9,033 nt of DNA from Bacteroidales bacterium UBA1722 (GTDB lineage: Bacteria > Bacteroidota > Bacteroidia > Bacteroidales > UBA932). Where the stretch lies: NCBI GenBank assembly GCA_002317435.1, contig DCIQ01000190.1, forward strand, positions 25,355 to 34,387, written 5' to 3'. Below are positions 1 to 6,943 of the stretch, piece after piece. The notes beneath the pieces are model-generated. The model saw only the letters and a list, made by a program, of their open reading frames with translations, had not been told where the DNA came from and ran no database searches. Position numbers and translations under genes: made by a program. The stretch's first letter is position 1, and every line of letters begins with the position of its first letter.

Positions 1-347
1 GACAGAATCACATCGACATTTTTTATGCAGAGTGCCATGCAGAATGACACGATATGCCAGTACGCGAAACCTATCACTCTGAGAACAGTACTCTTGAATT
101 TCTTCTGGGGGACATGGAATACTTTGATTCCATGGAAGGACGAGACCTTGCAGATGCCCGGGAATGCCCAATTCAGAGGCTGCTCCTCCAACTGTTCCCG
201 CACCAGATTGAAATGAGGTGTCGCCGTGAGTACGGTAACATCCCAGCCCTCCCTTCGGAATGCCAATGCCACATCATTGAACAGATAGGCGGTGGAGACT
301 CCGTCCGGAGAGAAAACAAGTGTATGAATCAGTATCTTCTTAGGCAT
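1..347 (-). CDS. GT4-family glycosyltransferase, N-terminal part (cut by window edge)
   Basis: This is probably a cytoplasmic or membrane-associated glycosyltransferase that adds one sugar to the lipid-linked repeat unit. Only the first 115 residues are present; the frame runs open off the left edge. Translation starts MPKKILIHTLVFSPDG, followed by a segment reading VALAFRREGWDVTVLTATPHFN (about residues 26-47, in two parts: an amphipathic helix and a beta strand). This is the typical N-terminal Rossmann pattern of GT4 enzymes of the WcaI/WbuB kind (beta strand, glycine-containing loop, helix with a 'G-[HW]-[ED]-V-T-V-L-T' strand). Residues 87-107 are hydrophobic (VLRVIGFAYWHIVSFCMALC) and may form a membrane-facing helix. 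The ATG at 347 is chosen because an in-frame TGA lies two codons upstream, with only a TTG between them. The donor-binding C-terminal domain is outside the window, so donor and linkage cannot be read. L-FucNAc transfer is possible given the upstream genes but is only inferred. Confidence 0.8.
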   Translation of the reverse strand, partial: MPKKILIHTLVFSPDGVSTAYLFNDVALAFRREGWDVTVLTATPHFNLVREQLEEQPLNWAFPGICKVSSFHGIKVFHVPQKKFKSTVLRVIGFAYWHIVSFCMALCIKNVDVIL

Positions 348-417
348 CAATCAAACTTCTATAATACACTGCCATTGAAACTCCATTTGAATAACGGGCT
401 GCAGGTGGCAAGATTAT

Positions 418-1131
418 TCACACTATTTCTACATGCGCTTCCGCAAATTCCAGATCGTTCTGATCATCAATTTCGTACCACTTCAGTTCATCCAATTTCA
501 GAACATTCATCGGAGTGACGTTCCGTGAGGTTAACAACAACTGAAACTCATACCCCAATCGGGGTTTCTCATCCAGAATCCTGCTATACTCAGAGATGAC
601 GGTTCTATAAAATACGTTACTGAGTTTATGTATACCGACCAGTTCTCCGGAAGGCTGAATGGCATTTCTGTCCGTTGAGCAATTGATAAGTTCGCACTTG
701 TCGTTCATCTGGACGTAATACTGGTCTTGAAACTTGGTTACAGGTGTAATAAGCATTGCCGAATCGTACTTGCATTCAATCAGTGAAGTGATGGCCTTCT
801 TCTCGTAAACCAAATCCGACTCCAAAAGCAGAAAATCATCATCCCCTATCGCTTCACGGCAGTTATATAAGGTGTACATACTGTTGGTCTCTGCATAGCG
901 CGGGCTATATACACATTCTATTTGTGAATACTTATCCATCAAAGCATCATATAACTCCTTCTTCCAACCTGTACCTATGATGATTCGTCCGACTCCACAA
1001 TCTATCAATGTGTCAATGCTACGAAGAATCATCGCTTTGTTCTTAAACTCCACAAATCCCTTGGGAATCAACTCGGTATACTTTCCAAACCGGGTTCCGA
1101 GACCCGCAGCCATAATTACTGCCGTCTTCAT
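418..1131 (-). CDS. PntC/LicC-like nucleotidyltransferase (probable CTP:phospho-headgroup cytidylyltransferase)
   Basis: A 237-residue, single-domain sugar-nucleotidyltransferase-fold enzyme. The nucleotide-binding loop is AAGLGTRFGK (residues 8-17), followed by the conserved lysine in IPKGF (22-26). ESD (104-106) is the metal-binding region that follows a FLLL strand. GELVGIHKLS (162-171) and WYEIDDQNDL (218-227) close the domain. From memory, this arrangement (PKGF, YAxTxSM, LLLESDL, GELVGI, WxEID) matches 2-aminoethylphosphonate cytidylyltransferase PntC and phosphocholine cytidylyltransferase LicC better than glucose-1-phosphate uridylyltransferases. The likely reaction is CTP plus a phosphorylated or phosphonate headgroup giving the CDP-linked form. 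The substrate is not settled: the acceptor-side segment TKFQDQYYVQ (132-141) differs from the SGDE-containing segment I recall in PntC. There is no fused transaminase, kinase or PEP mutase. It lies 47 bases after the permease and 70 bases before the GT4 gene, in the same direction. The family call is firm; the headgroup is open. Confidence 0.82.
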   Translation of the reverse strand: MKTAVIMAAGLGTRFGKYTELIPKGFVEFKNKAMILRSIDTLIDCGVGRIIIGTGWKKELYDALMDKYSQIECVYSPRYAETNSMYTLYNCREAIGDDDFLLLESDLVYEKKAITSLIECKYDSAMLITPVTKFQDQYYVQMNDKCELINCSTDRNAIQPSGELVGIHKLSNVFYRTVISEYSRILDEKPRLGYEFQLLLTSRNVTPMNVLKLDELKWYEIDDQNDLEFAEAHVEIV

Positions 1132-1178
1132 TTCTTGAGTATATTAAAAAAAACAGACTGAAATCAACATTTGTATAT

Positions 1179-2636
1179 TCAATCGATAATAAAGTGCTTT
1201 CTCTGCTTAATGAAGAAAACAAGACCTATGAAACACCATACGGCAAACATCAGGTATGACTGCCAACAAAAATGCACACCACCAAGTCCTTCGATGGGTA
1301 CAAGCTGAAGCTCGATGAAACAAAACGAGAGGATGACGCCAAAGAATGCCAGACACTTATAGCGGAAACGGCTGTCCCCGTCACGGTTCATGGTCACGAT
1401 GGTCGATGCACAGGTAAAGAAGAAGCCTATCGACGCACCAATGGCGCTCATATCCACGAACCACCCAAGCGCTTCACGACCAAGTACAGGACCGGATAAT
1501 GATATGATTATACAGAAAATCATCGCATTGACAGGGGTGCCATATTTTTCGTTGATTCTGCCGAAGATTTTTGGCACATATCCGTCACGGGCCATAGAAT
1601 ACAACAGGCGGCTGGAAGCCAAATAAAAACCCATAATACCCGAAAGGACAGCACAACTGACAGCAATTCCTATAAGTACCTTGCCGAATGTGCCAAGCAT
1701 TGCTTCAGCCGCAATCAGAAGTATCCAATCACCCTCCATCACTCTGTCGGGCCAATTCGCCACGGCAAGACAAGCCACTGTATTATTGGCGATATAGACA
1801 AAGCATCCGAACAGAATGGCCACTCCCATGATGAGCATGACCTTGCTGTGCTTGAAATTGAACTCCTCCGCCGCCTGTGGTATAGTCTCAAAACCCACGT
1901 AAGCCCAAGGAGCTATGGCAAAAGTAGCCATAACAGAGGCCACGATACCTTGAGGTCCGACCTTGGCAAATGCATGGAGTCCATTACCGGACGCTCCGGC
2001 CGTCAATGCCGCCGATCTGTCGAATCCCCATCCCATCTGGACATTGTCCCATGAGACTGCTGAACTGAATATAGCTGCAACTGTAAGCGTAAAGACACAT
2101 ATAGCAAGCAAAGAGGCCAAAATCGTCTGAATGATACCTGCTTTCTTGACACCCACTATGTTTAACCAGCCAAACAATATCAAGATGACAGAAGCAAAAA
2201 GAACCTCCCCGCCATAGACATTGAATCCGGCGATGGTATAGTGAAAGCCCCACTTCAATATATCCAACTGTCCGTCAAGTCCATCAACAATAAGCCCGAT
2301 GGCCGTTGAGTTCATAGGAACATTGGTAAGATATGCCGCCATAAGAAACCACCCGCAAAGGTATGCAGGAGAACGACCGAAACACTGTTTAGTGTAATTG
2401 AACTCTCCGCCGACCTTGGGACTTTTGGGAACCATGTAGGCGTATGCATAGGCGATGACAAACATGACCGCTGCACCGAGAATCATAGCGATGGCCGTTC
2501 CAAAAATACCTGAATTCGGAAGAAACTTTTTACCGGGATTGATAAATGCTCCCCATCCGATAATACACCCGAAAGCCAGAGCCCATACGTGAGTCGGGCT
2601 GAGTTGCTTTTTCATCTTTGAGGTCTCCAAGTTCAT
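1179..2636 (-). CDS. APC-superfamily amino acid/amine permease
   Basis: A 485-residue inner-membrane transporter with about 12 to 13 hydrophobic segments, the usual length for the amino acid-polyamine-organocation superfamily. TM1 carries the unwound glycine motif GCIIGWGAFINPG (23-35), which contacts substrate in this fold. TM6 carries APWAYVGFETIPQAAEEF (242-259), the family's second signature. The cytoplasmic loop SSRLLYSMARDGYVP (341-355) followed by INEKYGTPVNA (361-371) is the classic APC loop leading into the TM9-region helix. The stretch between TM5 and TM6 (about 193-232) looks rather long and glycine-rich. The ATG at 2636 gives a short polar leader; the ATG at residue 8 (2615) is an equally plausible start. 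Known substrates of the superfamily include amino acids, ethanolamine, choline and polyamines; the sequence does not tell which. Its place inside a polysaccharide operon, just before a cytidylyltransferase-like gene, suggests that it imports a compound used to decorate the polymer (inference). Confidence 0.9.
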   Translation of the reverse strand: MNLETSKMKKQLSPTHVWALAFGCIIGWGAFINPGKKFLPNSGIFGTAIAMILGAAVMFVIAYAYAYMVPKSPKVGGEFNYTKQCFGRSPAYLCGWFLMAAYLTNVPMNSTAIGLIVDGLDGQLDILKWGFHYTIAGFNVYGGEVLFASVILILFGWLNIVGVKKAGIIQTILASLLAICVFTLTVAAIFSSAVSWDNVQMGWGFDRSAALTAGASGNGLHAFAKVGPQGIVASVMATFAIAPWAYVGFETIPQAAEEFNFKHSKVMLIMGVAILFGCFVYIANNTVACLAVANWPDRVMEGDWILLIAAEAMLGTFGKVLIGIAVSCAVLSGIMGFYLASSRLLYSMARDGYVPKIFGRINEKYGTPVNAMIFCIIISLSGPVLGREALGWFVDMSAIGASIGFFFTCASTIVTMNRDGDSRFRYKCLAFFGVILSFCFIELQLVPIEGLGGVHFCWQSYLMFAVWCFIGLVFFIKQRKHFIID

Positions 2637-2702
2637 ATAGCCAAATCTTTTCTGCGAATCATTTATTGTCGAACAATGACTTTGGAATGGTATACATAAA
2701 TC

Positions 2703-4064
2703 TTAATGCAATATACCGCTTCCTGTCAAACCGAGCATTATATAACCGAAACTCAAAGCCACCAGAATAAATACCGTCCTTATGCTTAAACGCAACACCC
2801 GCATCGCCGTAATCTCCGTAAAACCGAAAGCCAGTAACGGAGCCGCCACAGCGAAATATTTAACATGACCGGCACAGACAAAAGCAAAAGCGATAATTAT
2901 TAATGCACAGAACAAGACAGGAGAATAAACGAGGTCAGTAATTTTAATTTTACTTCTGACGAAGAGAATGTAATACAGCGCCAAAAGAAAAGCCGATTGC
3001 AGGCATGTCATAACATGATAGGTCCATAAGTAATCTTTTACAAGATTTGTCCATGGGAAATATCCAATGAGACCTTGAATGACTGTATAAAATATGTTCT
3101 TTGAACTTTCCGAATACTCATCGACATATGTGGTTATGTTCAAATCATCCATAACCGGCAATAAATCCCAATAGGATATTGCTATGACACTGACTACACA
3201 AACACCAAGCAGAGCCAAATAATATAAAAAGCCTTTGGAGGAAGACTTGAAAATGGACCAGATGCACAATATTATGGCTATCACTAAATATTGCATTCGT
3301 AAAGAATAGAACAGGAACGCGTATATCGGCAGGCACAACAAAGTTTTGAGCGGACTTTTTTGTGCACATACGAAAACATACAGGCCCATCAGAAAGATGG
3401 CTTCACCGACAATGTCTCTGTCATACACAAACAAGCATAAGAAGAACACAGGCTGAAAAAGAGCTGTGAAACATAGCATCTTAAGTCTTGACTGTCCGAC
3501 AATATCCAATCTGTCAGCGATTAAGACAACAAGTATGGCGATCAACGACAAATGGAACCCATTCCACAAACATATATTTGTAACATTATCTCCAGCTGCG
3601 ATGAAAGGTAGTGCCGAATATGAATACAAAAACTTGTATTGACGGAGATTCAAGCCAACGATGGTAGAAATCACATCATGGTGATTTCTGACAGCGTTGG
3701 CTATCGTAGTAATATTTTCATATGTCCAATTATGTTCAAGATGCGATGAAATATCATGAGACCGCCCGGCCAAATAATTGTCGAATACGAAATAGGAAGA
3801 AAAAAGGATATTGAACAATGTGGTAAGAGCCACTACTGCGATCAACATTTTTACCGCCCGTTTCCCTATGAGAACATTTAAATTGACAGCCCTGCAAACA
3901 AAATATACCCCCAGAGCCATAGCCGGAATACTTAAAATGGAAACACTGACAGATTGCGCGAACTCAGACACCAATTTCATCCCCAAAAGTAAGACAGCCT
4001 CTCCGAAGAACACAGATATCAATGCTCTAACCGGATTGATTGGATGTATGCTTTCTTCTCTCAT
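2703..4064 (-). CDS. Polytopic membrane protein, candidate Wzy repeat-unit polymerase
   Basis: A 453-residue integral membrane protein with roughly 11 to 13 hydrophobic segments, for example near 12-34, 39-58, 71-92, 168-184, 195-214, 218-233, 245-271, 279-298, 351-369, 379-398, 401-417 and 427-446. Two larger soluble loops lie at about 93-165 (rich in His, Asn, Arg and Tyr) and 300-348. A short YDRDIVGEA motif (214-222) sits at the start of a membrane segment, and SLRMQYL (254-260) lies in another. Wzy polymerases share little sequence, so the call rests on topology, length, loops with charged residues, and being the only polytopic protein here not otherwise explained beside a Wzx flippase. 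If correct, it links flipped repeat units on the periplasmic side. Other possibilities are an EpsG-like polymerase or a GT-C type transferase. The ATG at 4064 is supported by an in-frame TAG ten codons upstream. The gene is noticeably AT-rich. Confidence 0.6.
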   Translation of the reverse strand: MREESIHPINPVRALISVFFGEAVLLLGMKLVSEFAQSVSVSILSIPAMALGVYFVCRAVNLNVLIGKRAVKMLIAVVALTTLFNILFSSYFVFDNYLAGRSHDISSHLEHNWTYENITTIANAVRNHHDVISTIVGLNLRQYKFLYSYSALPFIAAGDNVTNICLWNGFHLSLIAILVVLIADRLDIVGQSRLKMLCFTALFQPVFFLCLFVYDRDIVGEAIFLMGLYVFVCAQKSPLKTLLCLPIYAFLFYSLRMQYLVIAIILCIWSIFKSSSKGFLYYLALLGVCVVSVIAISYWDLLPVMDDLNITTYVDEYSESSKNIFYTVIQGLIGYFPWTNLVKDYLWTYHVMTCLQSAFLLALYYILFVRSKIKITDLVYSPVLFCALIIIAFAFVCAGHVKYFAVAAPLLAFGFTEITAMRVLRLSIRTVFILVALSFGYIMLGLTGSGILH

Positions 4065-4106
4065 ATACCTAAATCTGTCGTTTAATCCTAACTAAGCGAA
4101 ACCGGG

Positions 4107-5414
4107 TCAGCAACTCTTTTCCAATATGAACTTCTTCATTCTGGACCCGTTCTGCCCATCAAAATGCAATATCGCCTTGCTCAATCCATCGACTCTTTTA
4201 AGGGCCTTTTCATCGTGTCCCTGTTTTATCATATCAATAAACTTGACACACTCATCAAAAGATGCCGCATAATAATAACAGTCAGTCAACTCGGGACTAA
4301 TCATCCATTCATCAATATCATAGCGTTTCAATCTGCAAATAGGTTTCCCGGTAGTCAAGGCCGAGCATGTTATGCTACAGTTAAGATCAACCATTATGGC
4401 ATCACAGGTGTCATAGGCACGGCAGAAATCAAACGAATCATCCCATACGATATTGGCAGATTTTTCGCAAAACTCTTTCAGATGCAAGATATCATTCATA
4501 TTCCAGAAATGTCCTCCCTGCAGCATTTCACGGATAAATTGAGGGTGAGGTCTGAAAATCAACGCGACATCAGTATGGTCCGAAAAATATCGAAGCATGT
4601 CCCCAAGATACAGATCGACGGTAAAACCATTTGTCGGATAAGACTCATTGATTCCATGGTCAGTAGCCCAAAGAAAAACTTTTTTATCCTTCAATTTCTT
4701 CCAAGAATCAGGGACCGGCCGCTCCTTTCCAAGTTCATTAAATATTTCATCGAATTGAGGATTACCCATTTCAATGAGTTTACCCTCCGGGACATATCCT
4801 TTCAATCCATTGAATAACAGTCTGTCGACAATATAATAATCCGGATCCAAATACTTGTAGGCGTTATACACATACTTCCAATGGATATCCCGATTCTTTT
4901 CGTTCATGACCGCATTTGGTATCGCGGCGAATACCCGCCCGATATAGTCGCGGCAGCCTGGAAAACTGATGGAATCATCCGCACTGCTATAATATGTTGC
5001 TATAAAAATATCAGGCATATCAATTCTAACGTCATAATGGTCCATATCAATATATCTGCAGTGGACATTCTCCATTATTTCCAGATATTTAGGCTCATTT
5101 GGAACTATTACGACCGTTTGGCAGGTCATATCTCTGACAAAGGCTTCATAAAGAGTATGAATATTGTTCCACGAATCACCTGCCGGATATAGTATTCGAA
5201 CCTTTATCTTATCAGTGGCTTCAATTTCTTTCGAAGCGGCAGCAGATTGATCAGGGATTATCCGAGATAATGACATCCTATAATGAATCTGCCCCGCATA
5301 TGTATTCATATTGTCACAGACTACAGTCCGGCAATAATCTAAAAATCCGATAATCTTACCTCCACAGACAGTAGAGAGGAATGTGAATAACAATTTCAAG
5401 AAATACTTCATCAT
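4107..5414 (-). CDS. TagF/CDP-glycerol glycerophosphotransferase-like protein
   Basis: A 435-residue GT-B-like protein resembling the CDP-glycerol:glycerophosphate glycerophosphotransferase family (TagB/TagF type), which transfers phospho-alcohol units from CDP donors. Markers in order: GNPQFDEI (217-224), matching the family's 'GxPRxD' region; a strand VFLWATDHG (246-254), matching 'ILYAPTWR'; FRPHP (287-291), containing the catalytic-type HP histidine; and MVDLNCSITCSALTTGKPI (341-359), matching the donor-binding 'ITDYSS...F...KPI' motif. The first 27 residues are hydrophobic to amphipathic and may anchor it to the inner membrane. The N-terminal WHG motif of classic TagF, which carries a second histidine, is not visible; the equivalent stretch may be FAAIPNAV (162-169). 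MM at the start leaves two adjacent ATG choices (5414 or 5411). It starts 21 bases after the flippase. It may move glycerol-phosphate or another phospho-headgroup onto the polysaccharide, or be a diverged glycosyltransferase. The family is fairly clear; the substrate is not. Confidence 0.72.
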   Translation of the reverse strand: MMKYFLKLLFTFLSTVCGGKIIGFLDYCRTVVCDNMNTYAGQIHYRMSLSRIIPDQSAAASKEIEATDKIKVRILYPAGDSWNNIHTLYEAFVRDMTCQTVVIVPNEPKYLEIMENVHCRYIDMDHYDVRIDMPDIFIATYYSSADDSISFPGCRDYIGRVFAAIPNAVMNEKNRDIHWKYVYNAYKYLDPDYYIVDRLLFNGLKGYVPEGKLIEMGNPQFDEIFNELGKERPVPDSWKKLKDKKVFLWATDHGINESYPTNGFTVDLYLGDMLRYFSDHTDVALIFRPHPQFIREMLQGGHFWNMNDILHLKEFCEKSANIVWDDSFDFCRAYDTCDAIMVDLNCSITCSALTTGKPICRLKRYDIDEWMISPELTDCYYYAASFDECVKFIDMIKQGHDEKALKRVDGLSKAILHFDGQNGSRMKKFILEKSC

Positions 5415-5435
5415 TTACTGTTTTTTAATGATGAC

Positions 5436-6887
5436 TCAGTGTCCGATTCTTTTCATAATCAGCATCAGTGTACTCTCTCTGAACCTGAACAATATCAGGG
5501 CGTAAATCAGCCCTGCAGCTGAAACTGCTGAAATCATCGTCCAGATAGGATCCATATGCACGAACAGCTTGAACACCGTAAACACCACAGCAACACCACT
5601 TCCTGCCAATATATATTTTATTGCAGCATCAGAGAATACATATTTCCAAGTATTTTCCAACGTAAGTTCCACTACCATCAACAACATATTGGAAATTACA
5701 GTGGCGATAGTGACACCGACAATCCCCATCGGTTTTATAAGGATTATATCAAGAATGATATTGAATGCAGATGCAGAAATCAATATATAGAACAATTTCC
5801 TTTCTTTGTTTCTTGCAATATATGTTCTCGTTCCACCCATTGTAATAGCCAAAGAACTTATAAGCGTAATAGAATATAGTTGCAATACGGGATATCCACC
5901 CAGATACCCTTCGCCTGCAAATAAAAGCAACAACTCTTTTGAGAAGAACAGGCAAGTGAGTACCGCAGGAACAGCAACAAGAAATAACGCATTGCTGGTT
6001 ATGTTCATCAGAGAAGTCACTGAGCATTCCTCGTTGTTTCTAATCCGTATATACAACTGCGGAGTTATCACAGCGGCTATCGCTATCAGGAATTCTTCCA
6101 ATGCGTGTGGAAGTATTACAGAAGCATTATACAGGCCGACGCCTTTATCTCCATCAACAGGAAGCAACCATTTGATTATAAGAACATCGGAACTTGAAAA
6201 CAACTTACTGCCCAAAGTCATCAAACCCAAGAAGAAAACAGGGACAAAACATTCTTTAATCCCTGTAAAATCGAAATGCGGAATTACGATACACTCTTTT
6301 CTATATATCCCATATTGATTTAATGCTGTGATAATTATAGAAGTAGTAAACACCAAGATCGCAGCAAATATTATATAATCATCGGAGGAGCTTATCAGTA
6401 CCAAACTCAATATCAAGTATAAAAACTTGGATATTATATCCCTCTTTGAAATCAGTTCAAACCTTTCAAGTGAAGTATACATCCAATCCATTTGGAAGCA
6501 TCGCAGAACTATCATCAAGGAAAACACAAGAGAAAGGGCCCATTCTGCCTTTAGCCCGGGAACGAAAAGGAAACAAAGGAAATATAGCGCCACTGATGCA
6601 AATGTCATCAAACAGGAAACTGTAAATACTCTGTTCACCCTTTGGGTAAACTCTGTTATATTATTCCTCGCAACAGAACATTCACGCTGTGCATAATCTG
6701 AAACACCCAACAATGAAAGCAAGATGAAATATGAAGAAAAAACCTGGATATAAGCCACTTTCCCATACGATTCAGCACCAAGCACTCTCAAGACATGGGC
6801 ATATACAATGAAGGGCACTATCATACCTATCGCTTTGGCAATACCGCTCCATACGCCATTTACAAATATTGATCTACCTGATATCAT
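5436..6887 (-). CDS. wzx: Wzx-type polysaccharide repeat-unit flippase
   Basis: A 483-residue multi-pass inner-membrane protein of the polysaccharide transport (MOP/MATE-like) superfamily, which moves undecaprenyl-linked repeat units to the periplasmic face. It starts ISGRSIFVNGVWSGIAKAIG, followed by IVPFIVYAHVLRVLGAESYGKVAY (about 23-46), the standard Wzx opening. DWMYTSLERFELISKRDI (134-151) corresponds to the family's 'dWxxqgxexfxxi' segment after TM4. Around 12 to 14 hydrophobic segments follow, with charged turns near 280-288 and 355-365 and a basic C-terminus. The length is typical of Wzx. Its presence implies a Wzx/Wzy-dependent route rather than an ABC-transporter route. The ATG at 6887 is preceded by a weak purine run (AGGGTAAG, about 4 bases before the ATG). 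A 56-base gap separates it from the 2-epimerase gene. Base composition is AT-rich relative to the two genes to its right. Confidence 0.92.
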   Translation of the reverse strand: MISGRSIFVNGVWSGIAKAIGMIVPFIVYAHVLRVLGAESYGKVAYIQVFSSYFILLSLLGVSDYAQRECSVARNNITEFTQRVNRVFTVSCLMTFASVALYFLCFLFVPGLKAEWALSLVFSLMIVLRCFQMDWMYTSLERFELISKRDIISKFLYLILSLVLISSSDDYIIFAAILVFTTSIIITALNQYGIYRKECIVIPHFDFTGIKECFVPVFFLGLMTLGSKLFSSSDVLIIKWLLPVDGDKGVGLYNASVILPHALEEFLIAIAAVITPQLYIRIRNNEECSVTSLMNITSNALFLVAVPAVLTCLFFSKELLLLFAGEGYLGGYPVLQLYSITLISSLAITMGGTRTYIARNKERKLFYILISASAFNIILDIILIKPMGIVGVTIATVISNMLLMVVELTLENTWKYVFSDAAIKYILAGSGVAVVFTVFKLFVHMDPIWTMISAVSAAGLIYALILFRFRESTLMLIMKRIGH

Positions 6888-6943
6888 GGCAACTTACCCT
6901 ATTTTCTTCATTCCGTTCCCGTAAATACGGATTGGGAGACGAA

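Noticed and set aside
54..518. Plus-strand open frame (154 codons) near the left edge
   Set aside because: It overlaps the glycosyltransferase start, the short gap and the end of the nucleotidyltransferase on the other strand; those are better supported.
1146..1153. Run of eight A (T on the coding strand) before the nucleotidyltransferase gene
   Set aside because: No hairpin precedes it on the coding strand, so it is not a terminator. It is intergenic, so slippage would not shift a reading frame.
2665..2677. Small inverted repeat ATTGT-CGA-ACAAT between the polymerase candidate and the permease
   Set aside because: The stem is only five AT-rich base pairs and no T run follows, so it is too weak to call a terminator or operator.
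4164..4817. Plus-strand open frame (217 codons) opposite the TagF-like gene
   Set aside because: It is antisense to a gene with clear family motifs, and its own translation shows no domain or plausible start region.
5806..6318. Plus-strand open frame (170 codons) opposite the flippase gene
   Set aside because: It is a shadow of the flippase reading frame with low-complexity composition and no family signature.
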